Positions 52,253 through 60,918 of a stretch of 64,000 bases of DNA are shown here, one piece after another. The notes under the pieces were generated by a model. That model was not told where the DNA came from. It saw only the letters and a program-made list of their open reading frames with translations, and searched no databases. Positions within the stretch are counted from its first letter, which is position 1. Every line of letters starts with the position of its first letter. The DNA comes from DATHXC01 sp035459965 (GTDB lineage: Bacteria; Pseudomonadota; Gammaproteobacteria; Burkholderiales; Methylophilaceae), in contig DATHXC010000004.1 in the NCBI GenBank assembly GCA_035459965.1, positions 558,001 to 622,000 of the forward strand, read 5' to 3'. The position numbers and the translations under genes are program-made.

Positions 52253-52279
52253 AAACCACGCCTTTCAGGTGTGGTTTTT
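52253..52279 (+). terminator. Intrinsic terminator after carB
   Basis: 11-bp RNA stem AAACCACGCCU / AGGUGUGGUUU (one G-U pair) with a 3-4 nt loop and a T-run, 20 bp past the carB stop. Confidence 0.8.
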
Positions 52280-52332
52280 GTTTTGTAAAGTTAGCAATTA
52301 AGCGATTAATTCAGGTTTAAGGTAAAAATAAA

Positions 52333-52809
52333 ATGAATCAAATTCCAGTGACAGTCACAGGAGCAGAGCTCTTGAAAGCAGAACTACAACGTCTGCGTAG
52401 CGTAGATCGCCCTAGCGTGATCCAGGCAATCTCCGAGGCGCGTGCTCAAGGCGATCTTTCAGAGAATGCAGAATACGAAGCCGCGAAAGAAAAGCAAAGC
52501 TTTATTGAAGGTCGTATCGCTGAGATCGAAGCTAAGTTGTCGAATGCGATGGTGATTGATCCCAAAACTTTGAATGCAGAAGGCCGTTGTGTATTTGGCG
52601 CAACCATTGAAGTCGAAGATATGGACAGCGGCGACGTTACTACTTATCAGATCGTTGGTGATGATGAGGCCGATATCAAGAGCGGCAAGATATCCGTCAG
52701 CTCACCTATTTCACGCGCCCTGATTGGCAAGATTGAAGGCGATGTGGCTGAAGTGATGGCGCCAGGTGGCATTCGTTCATATGAAGTACGCACTGTTCAA
52801 TATATCTAG
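52333..52809 (+). CDS. greA: Transcription elongation factor GreA
   Basis: 158-aa factor that rescues backtracked RNA polymerase. The N-terminal coiled coil has the acidic tip ARAQGDLSENAEYEAAKEKQSFIEGRI, and the C-terminal FKBP-like domain has ISRALIGKIEGDVAEVMAPGG. Follows carB as commonly seen in betaproteobacteria but behind its own terminator-separated spacer. Confidence 0.98.
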   Translation: MNQIPVTVTGAELLKAELQRLRSVDRPSVIQAISEARAQGDLSENAEYEAAKEKQSFIEGRIAEIEAKLSNAMVIDPKTLNAEGRCVFGATIEVEDMDSGDVTTYQIVGDDEADIKSGKISVSSPISRALIGKIEGDVAEVMAPGGIRSYEVRTVQYI

Positions 52810-52840
52810 TACGACGCTGGATCATAAATAAAAATCAGCT

Positions 52841-53293
52841 ATGAATAACTGGTCAGATAAATTTGCCTTAATCATTATCACGCTGTGGGTAGGTGCATTG
52901 TGGGCCATTGGCTATCTGGCCGCGCCGACTTTGTTTTATACGCTGCAGGATAACAGGCAGCTGGCAGGCGTGTTGGCCGGCAAGATGTTTGGTTTTGTGG
53001 CGTATGTCGGAATGATCAGTGCTTTCTATCTGCTGGTACACCGCCTGGTACGCTTTGGAACGCCAGCCCTCAAGCAGGGATTCTTCTGGGCTACTTTAGT
53101 CATGCTGCTATTGGTGCTCGCTGGTCATTTTGGTATCCAGCCTATACTGGCCGGCTTGAAAGCGCAGGCAATGCCAGTAGATGTCATGCAAAGTGTCTTT
53201 GCCGATCGTTTCAAAACGTGGCATGGTGTTGCCAGTATTGCCTATATGGTTGAAAGCTTGCTGGGTCTGGTGCTGGTATTTAAAGCCAGATAG
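52841..53293 (+). CDS. DUF4149-type inner-membrane protein
   Basis: 150-aa protein with four predicted helices (about 7-30, 47-68, 80-100, 128-148). The first helix motif WVGALWAIGYLAAPTLFYTL is typical of this family of unknown function found beside greA in many betaproteobacteria. It starts 31 bp after greA and is probably co-transcribed. Confidence 0.85.
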   Translation: MNNWSDKFALIIITLWVGALWAIGYLAAPTLFYTLQDNRQLAGVLAGKMFGFVAYVGMISAFYLLVHRLVRFGTPALKQGFFWATLVMLLLVLAGHFGIQPILAGLKAQAMPVDVMQSVFADRFKTWHGVASIAYMVESLLGLVLVFKAR

Positions 53294-53365
53294 AGCGATA
53301 GCCAGTAAGCTGGTGTGACGGCTTGTAATCTTGTAATTAGGTGTTATGACTACTATTTGGGTCAG

Positions 53366-53656
53366 TTACAATTTCGGGATGACGATTTTTGGATTGTCAG
53401 CTTTGCGGTAAATTACTAACTGTTTACCGATATGGTGTATGGCAATCGCACCAGATTTTTCGCAAATTTGTTCCAGCATCTGTACCCGTTGCGCACGGTC
53501 ATCGCCAAACACCTTGATTTTAATCAGTTCATGCGCCTTCAGGCTCACTTCTATTTCCTGTAATACGTTCTCGCTCAGGCCATTATTGCCTATCATGACG
53601 ACTGGGCTTAAATTGTGAGCCAGTGCACGCAGATAACTAATTTGTTTGGTGTTCAT
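53366..53656 (-). CDS. yhbY: YhbY/CRM-domain RNA-binding protein
   Basis: 96-aa CRM-domain protein associated with pre-50S ribosomes. It has LRALAHNLSPVVMIGNNGLSENVLQEIEVSLKAHELIKIKV with the GxxG-type loop (MIGNNG) and HHIGKQLVIYRK. Divergent from rlmE, another 50S-maturation gene, an arrangement conserved in proteobacteria. Confidence 0.94.
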   Translation of the reverse strand: MNTKQISYLRALAHNLSPVVMIGNNGLSENVLQEIEVSLKAHELIKIKVFGDDRAQRVQMLEQICEKSGAIAIHHIGKQLVIYRKADNPKIVIPKL

Positions 53657-53741
53657 TTAGGGCTTATCTTGTTGATTCGAAAAGGGTGGCATTCTACCAC
53701 ATCACTTACACCATGAAATTAAGCATAATGAATTTGAGTTT

Positions 53742-54401
53742 ATGAAAAGAACCAGAACCAGCAAAAACTGGATGCAGGAGCATGTGAATGATGAGTATGT
53801 AAAACGTGCGCAGCGCGAAGGCTATCGCGCGCGCGCGGCTTACAAACTGATCGAGGTAGACGACAAGGATCACCTCATCAAGCCAGGCATGACTATTGTT
53901 GACCTGGGCGCCACCCCGGGCAGTTGGTCACAGGTAGCCGTGCAGCGGCTCAAGGGTCATGGGCGCGTGATTGCACTGGATCTTCTGGAAATGGTCGGGA
54001 TCCCGGGTGTGGACTTTATTCAGGGCGATTTCCGCGAAGCGGCTGTACTGTCACAGCTGGAAAAAATGTTGAATGGCAAGCAAGTAGACCTTGTAATTGC
54101 AGATATGGCCCCCAATATAACCGGTATAAGTTCAGTTGATCAGGCGAATGGGGCCTACCTGACTGAGTTAGCATTGGAATTTAGCTTGAAATGGCTGAAA
54201 CCAGAGGGTAATTTTCTGGTCAAAGTTTTTGTCGGCGAAGGCTTCGATGAAATTGTGCGGCATATGCGCACGGGTTTTGAAAAAGTCGCGAGTCGTAAGC
54301 CCAAAGCCTCACGTGATCGTAGCAGTGAAGTCTATTTATTGGGCTTAAAAAGAAAGCTTAATCTAGCTGAGACTAAGGTAAACGAAATAGCGCCAAGCTA
54401 G
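53742..54401 (+). CDS. rlmE: 23S rRNA (uridine-2'-O)-methyltransferase RlmE/FtsJ
   Basis: 219-aa SAM-dependent enzyme methylating U2552 of 23S rRNA. The SAM loop VDLGATPGSWSQVAVQ and the catalytic K-D-K-E set (Lys in RARAAYKLIEVD, Asp in VIADMAPN, Lys in FLVKVF, Glu near EVYLL) are visible. It heads rlmE-ftsH, as in E. coli. Confidence 0.97.
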   Translation: MKRTRTSKNWMQEHVNDEYVKRAQREGYRARAAYKLIEVDDKDHLIKPGMTIVDLGATPGSWSQVAVQRLKGHGRVIALDLLEMVGIPGVDFIQGDFREAAVLSQLEKMLNGKQVDLVIADMAPNITGISSVDQANGAYLTELALEFSLKWLKPEGNFLVKVFVGEGFDEIVRHMRTGFEKVASRKPKASRDRSSEVYLLGLKRKLNLAETKVNEIAPS

Positions 54402-54487
54402 CAAATACTCGGTAAAAGTTGAGTTTAGAGTTAAAAATGAGTTTAGAATGAAGTATAAAAATTTCCTTTTTCACCAAGGATGTAATT

Positions 54488-56380
54488 TTGAATAACATCG
54501 TTAAGAATATCGCTATCTGGCTTATCGTTATACTGGTTTTAGTCACAGTATTTAACCAATTTGCCGTCAAAAGCACAGCAGATGGCCAGCTGGTCTACTC
54601 CCAATTCATCGAAGAGGTGAAGCAGGGACGTATTGCCAAAGTCACCATTGACGGCCATGTATTACGTGGCGTTAATAACGAGGGTAAGAAATTCAATACC
54701 TATGCACCATCCGACCCATGGATGGTGTCTGACTTGCTCAAGAACAATGTGATCGTTGAAGCCAAGCCTGAGGAAGAGCAATCACTTCTCATGAGCATCT
54801 TCGTTTCATGGTTCCCCATGATTCTCTTGATCGGCGTCTGGGTATTCTTCATGCGCCAGATGCAAGGTGGCGGCAAGGGCGGGGCATTCTCTTTCGGTAA
54901 AAGCAAAGCCCGCCAACTGGATGAAAATAGCAATCAGACTACATTTGCGGATGTTGCCGGTTGCGATGAAGCCAAGGAAGAAGTGGCTGAATTGGTTGAG
55001 TTCCTACGCGACCCCACCAAATTCCAGAAGCTGGGCGGTCGTATTCCAACAGGTATCCTGATGGTTGGCCCTCCTGGAACAGGTAAGACCTTACTTGCCA
55101 AGGCAATCGCAGGCGAGGCAAAAGTACCCTTCTTTACCATCTCTGGTTCTGATTTCGTGGAAATGTTTGTCGGCGTGGGTGCAGCCCGCGTACGTGACAT
55201 GTTTGACCAGGCCAAGAAAACAGCCCCTTGCATCATCTTCATTGATGAAATCGATGCAGTGGGTCGTCACCGTGGCGCTGGTACCGGCGGTGGCAATGAT
55301 GAGCGCGAACAGACCTTGAATCAGATGCTGGTGGAAATGGATGGTTTTGAGCCTAACTCTGGTGTAATCGTGATTGCGGCGACTAATCGTGCTGATGTTT
55401 TAGATAAGGCATTGTTACGCCCAGGCCGTTTTGATCGCCAAGTGATGGTTGGCTTACCTGATATCCGTGGTCGCGAGCAAATTCTGCTGGTGCATATGCG
55501 TAAGGTGCCTATTGATGCTGACGTGAAGGCCGATATTATCGCGCGCGGAACACCAGGCTTCTCTGGTGCTGACTTGGCTAACCTGGTTAATGAAGCGGCC
55601 TTGTTCGCTGCGCGTCGTAACAAGCGCACGGTGGATATGGCTGACTTTGAAGATGCCAAGGATAAGATATTCATGGGCCCAGAGCGTAAATCCATGGTGA
55701 TGCGTGAAGATGAGCGCCGCAATACGGCTTATCATGAATCTGGCCATGCTGTAGTTGCCAAGCTATTGCCGAAGGCTGACCCTGTCCATAAGGTCACAAT
55801 CATGCCACGTGGCTGGGCGTTGGGCCTCACATGGCAATTGCCTGAGCATGACCGTATCAGTAACTACCGTGACAAGATGCTGGAAGAGATCTCTATCCTG
55901 TTTGGTGGTCGTATTGCTGAAGAAATATTCATGAACCAGATGTCGACCGGCGCATCGAACGACTTTGAACGTGCCACTAAGTTGGCGCGCGATATGGTGA
56001 CCAAATACGGTATGTCGGACGCCTTGGGTACCATGGTCTATGCAGGTAGCGATCAGGATTCATACTTTGGTAATATGTCGTCCAAGACTGTGTCAGAAGC
56101 AACCCAGCAAAAGGTGGATGCCGAGATACGTCGTATTCTGGATGAGCAGTATGCGGTTGCGCGTAAGTTGCTGGAAGATAACCGTGACAAGGTAGAAGCC
56201 ATGGTCAAAGCGCTGCTGGAGTGGGAAACGATTGATGCCGAGCAGATCAACGACATCATGGCAGATTTGCCTCCACGGGCACCTAAGCCTACGCAATCGG
56301 TGAACAAGCCGGTACGTGACAGTGGCACATCAGGTCCTTCAGCAACTCCTACACCAGCGCCTGCTGCAAAGTCTGAGTAA
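54488..56380 (+). CDS. ftsH: ATP-dependent zinc metalloprotease FtsH
   Basis: 630-aa membrane-anchored AAA+ protease of the inner membrane. Two N-terminal helices (about 4-24 and 98-120) flank a small periplasmic domain. The AAA module has Walker A GPPGTGKTLLAKA, Walker B IIFIDEIDA and the SRH region TNRADVLDKALLRPGRFDR. The zinc site is HESGH. It would degrade LpxC and, in bacteria that use it, sigma-32, relevant to the heat-shock promoters and LPS genes here. Start is TTG with AAGGA upstream. The Pro/Ser/Thr-rich C-terminal tail is normal. Confidence 0.98.
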   Translation: MNNIVKNIAIWLIVILVLVTVFNQFAVKSTADGQLVYSQFIEEVKQGRIAKVTIDGHVLRGVNNEGKKFNTYAPSDPWMVSDLLKNNVIVEAKPEEEQSLLMSIFVSWFPMILLIGVWVFFMRQMQGGGKGGAFSFGKSKARQLDENSNQTTFADVAGCDEAKEEVAELVEFLRDPTKFQKLGGRIPTGILMVGPPGTGKTLLAKAIAGEAKVPFFTISGSDFVEMFVGVGAARVRDMFDQAKKTAPCIIFIDEIDAVGRHRGAGTGGGNDEREQTLNQMLVEMDGFEPNSGVIVIAATNRADVLDKALLRPGRFDRQVMVGLPDIRGREQILLVHMRKVPIDADVKADIIARGTPGFSGADLANLVNEAALFAARRNKRTVDMADFEDAKDKIFMGPERKSMVMREDERRNTAYHESGHAVVAKLLPKADPVHKVTIMPRGWALGLTWQLPEHDRISNYRDKMLEEISILFGGRIAEEIFMNQMSTGASNDFERATKLARDMVTKYGMSDALGTMVYAGSDQDSYFGNMSSKTVSEATQQKVDAEIRRILDEQYAVARKLLEDNRDKVEAMVKALLEWETIDAEQINDIMADLPPRAPKPTQSVNKPVRDSGTSGPSATPTPAPAAKSE

Positions 56381-56431
56381 TTTTTGACTAACCGTACTGT
56401 ATTAACTTAAAGCATATTAACTAACGTAAAA

Positions 56432-56479
56432 AAGCCATATTCGGCATGGGACATACAAATCCTGTGCTGAGTATGGCTT
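56432..56479 (+). promoter_or_regulatory. Long RNA hairpin abutting the folP start codon
   Basis: AAGCCAUAUUCGGCAUGGGA pairs with UCCUGUGCUGAGUAUGGCUU across an 8-nt loop: 20 consecutive pairs if G-U wobbles are allowed. It ends 1 nt before the ATG at 56481 and has no U-run after it. The wobble pairs make it better as RNA than as a DNA palindrome. It could protect the ftsH 3' end or regulate folP initiation. Confidence 0.65.
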
Positions 56480-56480
56480 G

Positions 56481-57320
56481 ATGCATTATATGAACTTCAT
56501 CTGCGGTCAATATCAACTCGATCTCTCTCGCCCACACGTCATGGGCATCGTCAATGTCACGCCCGATTCATTTTCTGATGGTGGCCAATACGAAACCACG
56601 GCAAAAGCCGTGCAACATGCCATGCAGCTTGTCGAGCAAGGTGCGGATATCCTGGATATAGGCGGTGAGTCTACCCGCCCTGGTGCAATTCCAGTGGGCC
56701 TTGATCAAGAGCTGGAGCGCGTCATCCCGGTCATTGAGCAGCTTGCAAAAACAGCAGGTGTGCCGCTATCGATTGATACCTATAAACCGGAAGTGATGCG
56801 TGCCGCCATTAGAGCCGGAGCAGATATTGTCAATGATGTACGTGCCTTGCAGGAGCCACAGGCACTGGAAATCGTCGCGCAGAGTCAGGCCGGTGTATGC
56901 CTGATGCACATGCAAGGTACACCGCAAATCATGCAACTAGACCCGCAATATACAGATGTGGTGGCTGAGGTAGCTGCTTTTCTGCAAGCGCGTCTGTATG
57001 CAGCGAATAAGGCAGGAATAGCATCAATGCGTATCGTGCTCGACCCCGGCTTCGGTTTTGGTAAAAGGACAGCGCATAACCTGGCTTTATTAGATGGGTT
57101 GCAGCAGCTTGCAGCCTTGGGTTGCCCTTTGTTGGTGGGGTTGTCACGCAAGTCTGTACTTGGCCAGCTTGTGGGCGCTAATGTGGATGAACGGCTACAT
57201 GCCGGTATTGCTGCCTCAGTGATTTCTGTGATGAAAGGGGCTAATATTGTGCGGGTACATGATGTGAAGGCAACGGTGGATGCACTCAAGGTAGTGGCTG
57301 CCGTTATGCAAAATCAATAA
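56481..57320 (+). CDS. folP: Dihydropteroate synthase
   Basis: About 279-aa folate enzyme joining p-aminobenzoate to dihydropterin pyrophosphate; the sulfonamide target. It has MGIVNVTPDSFSDGG, DIGGESTRPGA, LSIDTYKPEV, DPGFGFGKRTAHN and LVGLSRKSVLG, all family landmarks. ATG 56481 or ATG 56490 may be the start; neither has a Shine-Dalgarno because the hairpin fills that space. Sits between ftsH and glmM, the standard order. Confidence 0.96.
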   Translation: MHYMNFICGQYQLDLSRPHVMGIVNVTPDSFSDGGQYETTAKAVQHAMQLVEQGADILDIGGESTRPGAIPVGLDQELERVIPVIEQLAKTAGVPLSIDTYKPEVMRAAIRAGADIVNDVRALQEPQALEIVAQSQAGVCLMHMQGTPQIMQLDPQYTDVVAEVAAFLQARLYAANKAGIASMRIVLDPGFGFGKRTAHNLALLDGLQQLAALGCPLLVGLSRKSVLGQLVGANVDERLHAGIAASVISVMKGANIVRVHDVKATVDALKVVAAVMQNQ

Positions 57321-57350
57321 AAATCAGATTACAAAACTGAAGATAAAACT

Positions 57351-58706
57351 ATGAGCAGAAAATATTTTGGTACAGATGGTATTCGTGGTCGTGTAGGCGT
57401 ATCACCGATTACTCCTGAATTTGTCATGCATCTGGGCTATGCCGCAGGACGTGTATTGACGGGCATGGATAGCCACCTGGCGCCAGGGGCACACCCTACC
57501 GTATTGATAGGCAAGGACACACGCATTTCAGGCTATATGCTGGAATCTGCCTTGCAGGCCGGTTTATGTGCTGCAGGTGTCAATGTGCTGCTGACCGGCC
57601 CACTGCCAACCCCTGCCATTGCCTACCTGACGCGTGCATTGCGCGCGCAGGCGGGGATTGTTATTTCAGCCTCGCACAATCCGTTTGAAGATAACGGTAT
57701 CAAGTTCTTTTCTGCCGAAGGCACCAAGCTGGATGACGAAATTGAACTGGCAATAGAAGCCGCGCTGGATAAACCCATCCAGGTGATGGAGTCCGCGATT
57801 GGTAAGGTCAAGCGTATTGATGATGCAGCGGGGCGCTATATCGAGTTCTGTAAAAGCACGTTCCCCACGGCACTCGATCTGCGTGGATTGAAAATCGTGC
57901 TCGATTGCGCGCATGGTGCGACCTATCATGTGGCACCACCGGTATTCCATGAGTTGGGCGCCGAAGTTGTTGCTATCGGCAATCGACCCAACGGTACCAA
58001 TATCAACGATCAGGCGGGTTCAACCCATCCAGAGGCTTTGTGTAAAGCCGTCATCGAGCAACAGGCCGACCTCGGCATTGCGTTCGATGGTGATGGCGAC
58101 CGCGTCGTGATGGTCGATGCCAATGGGCAGGTACTGGATGGCGACCAGCTACTCTACATTATCGCCATGCATCGGCAACAACAAGGCAAGCTGGCAGGTG
58201 GCGTGGTTGGCACATTGATGACTAATCTTGCACTGGAACATGCTCTGGCGAAAGCCGACATTCCTTTTCTACGTGCCAAGGTGGGTGACCGCTATGTACT
58301 GGAACTGCTCAATGAACATGACTGGCAGCTAGGCGGGGAAAACTCCGGCCATATTTTATCCCTGGATAAACACAGCAGCGGCGATGGCATTATTGCCGCA
58401 CTACAGGTATTGCATGCAGTCGTTGCCAGCAAGAAAACGCTGGCTGAGTTTGGTGCAAGCCTGACTTTATACCCACAAATCCTGATTAACGTCGCGGTTG
58501 CCAAACGCATAGACCTGCAGGCAAACCCAGCCATCCAAGCTGCAGTCAGCAATGCAGAAGGCCAGCTCAACGGTAGTGGCCGCGTGTTGCTACGCGCTTC
58601 CGGTACCGAGCCCAAGATCCGGGTGATGGTAGAAGGCAGCAATCGCGACCAGGTTCAGCAATTGGCGCAAAACATTGCTGCGGTCGTGCAAGCGTCTGCC
58701 ATATAA
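57351..58706 (+). CDS. glmM: Phosphoglucosamine mutase
   Basis: 451-aa enzyme converting glucosamine-6-phosphate to glucosamine-1-phosphate for UDP-GlcNAc, feeding peptidoglycan and lipid A. The phosphoserine loop is ISASHNPFEDNGIKFF, the metal loop DGDGDR (IAFDGDGDRVVMV), the sugar loop GGENSGH and the phosphate-binding RASGTEPKIRVMVE. Full length. Confidence 0.98.
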   Translation: MSRKYFGTDGIRGRVGVSPITPEFVMHLGYAAGRVLTGMDSHLAPGAHPTVLIGKDTRISGYMLESALQAGLCAAGVNVLLTGPLPTPAIAYLTRALRAQAGIVISASHNPFEDNGIKFFSAEGTKLDDEIELAIEAALDKPIQVMESAIGKVKRIDDAAGRYIEFCKSTFPTALDLRGLKIVLDCAHGATYHVAPPVFHELGAEVVAIGNRPNGTNINDQAGSTHPEALCKAVIEQQADLGIAFDGDGDRVVMVDANGQVLDGDQLLYIIAMHRQQQGKLAGGVVGTLMTNLALEHALAKADIPFLRAKVGDRYVLELLNEHDWQLGGENSGHILSLDKHSSGDGIIAALQVLHAVVASKKTLAEFGASLTLYPQILINVAVAKRIDLQANPAIQAAVSNAEGQLNGSGRVLLRASGTEPKIRVMVEGSNRDQVQQLAQNIAAVVQASAI

Positions 58707-58773
58707 CAAGGCTTAGTATTACTAGTTCAGCTTTACAAGTTCTAGCATAGCCCGTCACCGCCTATTCATATAG

Positions 58774-58806
58774 TTGTCATCAATTTGTCATGCGCGCATG
58801 TAATTC
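58774..58806 (+). promoter_or_regulatory. Pho box and -10 of the PAP2 phosphatase gene
   Basis: Two perfect TTGTCAT repeats 11 nt apart (58774 and 58785), preceded one period earlier by the looser TATTCAT at 58763; the PhoB consensus is CTGTCAT-N4-CTGTCAT with the same period. A TAATTC lies 9 nt after the box, where Pho promoters carry the -10. Confidence 0.7.
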
Positions 58807-58872
58807 TGCGCACATGACGAAGCGTTTAATTAAAGAAATTATTCTTTTAACCTCAGCAGAGTGGAGGTCGTG

Positions 58873-59406
58873 ATGACACAAAGAATGGCCATGTATTTAC
58901 ATCGTTTTAATGAGCTGGACAGCGCACTTTGCGTGCGTGTAAACCGCACTAGCCAATACCGCAGCGTACGCTGGATATTCAGGCTCATCAGCCGCTTGGG
59001 CGACGGGATCTTCTGGTACACCGTGATGCTGGCTATCATCCTTACCCAAGGCCATGCTGGTGTTATGCCTGCCTTGCATATGGCGCTGGTCGGGCTTGTT
59101 GGCACTGTGCTTTATAAATGGCTGAAGGGTAAGACCTTGCGCCCGCGACCCTATGAAGTGCATTCCGATATCTGGCTCACAGGCCGTCCGCTTGATCGCT
59201 TCAGCTTCCCCTCAGGTCACACCTTGCATGCTGTTGGTTTCTGTTCAGTTGCACTGGTGTACTACCCCATGCTGGCATGGTTGCTGGTGCCGTTTACGGT
59301 ATTGGTAGGCATGTCGCGTGTCATACTGGGCTTGCATTACCCAAGTGATGTATTGGCTGGCGCTGTCATTGGCGCCGTGATAGCTGTAGTTTCCTTCCTG
59401 ATTTAG
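58873..59406 (+). CDS. PAP2-family membrane phosphatase
   Basis: 177-aa inner-membrane phosphatase with about five helices. The three PAP2 motifs are complete: KTLRPRP (motif 1), PSGH (FPSGHTLHAVG) and SRVILGLHYPSD (motif 3). ATG 58873 follows GGAGG by 5 nt; a GTG four codons upstream overlaps that ribosome site and is rejected. Such enzymes dephosphorylate phosphatidic acid, phosphatidylglycerol phosphate or undecaprenyl diphosphate on the periplasmic side. The Pho box and the neighbouring phospholipase C and DgkA favour a lipid phosphate substrate here. Confidence 0.88.
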   Translation: MTQRMAMYLHRFNELDSALCVRVNRTSQYRSVRWIFRLISRLGDGIFWYTVMLAIILTQGHAGVMPALHMALVGLVGTVLYKWLKGKTLRPRPYEVHSDIWLTGRPLDRFSFPSGHTLHAVGFCSVALVYYPMLAWLLVPFTVLVGMSRVILGLHYPSDVLAGAVIGAVIAVVSFLI

Positions 59407-59505
59407 CTTCACTTTTCATTTCCAAGTAATATCTCAGGCTGTAATTGTTGGTCTGGTTTTAATCGGCTAAGCCACCGTAGAAAATCCCATCCTCTATATT
59501 CTGAA

Positions 59506-60369
59506 TTATCTTGTGAAGTAGTTGATCGGCGCTGGGTGTTGTAAATCCAGGTGGTTCTGGCATTCGCGCCTCCACGAAATCATCTCAGCCGCACTCAAAT
59601 GGTTCAACTCTGGCTCCCAGTCTGGCTGCCCACCATTCAATACAATGCCTATATCGGCTATCGCAGTCTGTGTCTTCGCAATATAGTAGATAAAGTGCTT
59701 GGGCAGGCGCCTGTCTGCAGTTTTTGCACTGTGGTAAATCACATGCGGTATCCTGAAAAAGCGCAATACATTATCCCAGAACGCCAAGTGCTTAAGCGCT
59801 TGGCTGGCCCTGGCTTGGGAGCACCTGAAGCGTGGGGCGATAAATAGGCTGAGTGCAACGTGATGCTGCTGGAGCAGTTTGCCTGGTGTGGTATCAACCA
59901 GAGGAGCCAGATAGGCATCCATTGCCCATTCACACGCAATATGGGTGGCAATGGTGTTTTCCAGCCACATCGCTTCGTGTGCAGGTACAAAATGGTTATG
60001 CGCAATGACATCCACATACAAATGGCTGGCATAGCCGATAGCGATGGCGGCTTCTTCGTCGGTTTTTGCGCTTAACAGCAGTTGATGAGCGTTTTCCCAT
60101 TGATGGGTATGACGAAACGCCGGCGAGACAATCGCCAGGTCTGGCAGGCAGGCTCCCGCCATGACCAACTCAGGAAAGCGCTTGATAATAGCCTGCAGGC
60201 GCGGATCCAGCAGGGGCATCGCCCATAACAGCGAGTGGGCAAAGTATAAGTGGGTCATTAAGCCCCAGGCATTGGCATCCATTGATTGCAGTAGCAGAGG
60301 TGCTAGCCAGTACAGCGTATAAAGCTTACGGGATTTTGATTTACAAGTTTTGGGTTCACTTGAGCTCAT
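59506..60369 (-). CDS. Secreted zinc-dependent phospholipase C-like protein
   Basis: About 287-aa protein of the zinc phospholipase C/S1-nuclease-like fold. After a signal-peptide-like stretch ending ANA, the mature protein would begin WGLMTH, so Trp1 and a nearby His could be zinc ligands as in Bacillus cereus phospholipase C. Later ligand-like residues occur in PDLAIVSPAFRHTHQ, ASHLYVDVIAHNHFVPAHE and the segment after CEWAMDAYL. It would hydrolyse phospholipids to diacylglycerol. The frame extends to 60432, but the upstream starts lie in or against the Pho box, so ATG 60369 is preferred; there is no strong ribosome site. Divergent from dgkA. Confidence 0.75.
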   Translation of the reverse strand: MSSSEPKTCKSKSRKLYTLYWLAPLLLQSMDANAWGLMTHLYFAHSLLWAMPLLDPRLQAIIKRFPELVMAGACLPDLAIVSPAFRHTHQWENAHQLLLSAKTDEEAAIAIGYASHLYVDVIAHNHFVPAHEAMWLENTIATHIACEWAMDAYLAPLVDTTPGKLLQQHHVALSLFIAPRFRCSQARASQALKHLAFWDNVLRFFRIPHVIYHSAKTADRRLPKHFIYYIAKTQTAIADIGIVLNGGQPDWEPELNHLSAAEMISWRRECQNHLDLQHPAPINYFTR

Positions 60370-60402
60370 GATGCGCACTATGCCGGGCAGCGATGAATAC
60401 AT

Positions 60403-60431
60403 TGTGACAAACGGGTGATATTTCTGTGACA
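60403..60431 (-). promoter_or_regulatory. Three-repeat Pho box of the phospholipase C-like gene
   Basis: The leftward strand reads TGTCACA-gaaa-TATCACC-cgtt-TGTCACA, three repeats at an exact 11-nt period. This is the phasing of PhoB sites (TGTCA core), oriented toward the phospholipase gene 34 bp away. It also lies 80 bp upstream of dgkA on the other strand and might act there too. Confidence 0.68.
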
Positions 60432-60512
60432 CAAGACCACGACAGAAGTAGTTTGCTATACTCCAGTGCTTTTTTGCAGTTTGCTTTTATTGCCGTTCAT
60501 CAAGGGGAAAGT

Positions 60513-60881
60513 ATGGAAAGCCCATACAAAGGTAAGACTGGTTTACGTCGTTTATTAAATGCGTTTGGCTACTCCATGGCTGGCCTTAAAGCCGCCTACC
60601 AGAACGAGGACGCTTTCCGTCAGGAAGTAGTGATGGCGGTTGTATTCATCCCGCTGGCAATCTACCTGGGTGATGGCGGCATCGCACGCGCAGTGATGGT
60701 GGCTAGTGTCATCCTTGTGGTGATTGTTGAATTGCTGAACTCATCCATTGAAGCGACCGTAGATCGCATTTCCCTGGAAAACCATATGCTGGCAAAGCGT
60801 GCCAAGGATATTGGCAGTGCCGCTGTATTGATCAGTCTGGTTAATATGGCCGTGGTGTGGGCTCTGGTATTGCTTAGTTAG
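60513..60881 (+). CDS. dgkA: Diacylglycerol kinase DgkA
   Basis: 122-aa integral membrane kinase phosphorylating diacylglycerol to phosphatidate, with three helices and the signature LLNSSIEATVDRISLENHMLAKRAKDIGSAAV. The ATG at 60513 has GGGGAAAG upstream and gives the exact E. coli-like length; the longer frame to 60426 is spurious. Its position between a phospholipase C and a glycosyltransferase fits diacylglycerol recycling. Confidence 0.95.
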   Translation: MESPYKGKTGLRRLLNAFGYSMAGLKAAYQNEDAFRQEVVMAVVFIPLAIYLGDGGIARAVMVASVILVVIVELLNSSIEATVDRISLENHMLAKRAKDIGSAAVLISLVNMAVVWALVLLS

Positions 60882-60918
60882 TAGAATTAACTGCCTTAAT
60901 AAAAGCCGTGACTTAAGC

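Noticed and set aside
60426..60512. Longer DgkA start at 60426
   Set aside because: The added 29 residues overlap the Pho repeats and are unlike DgkA, while ATG 60513 has a strong ribosome site and gives the standard length.
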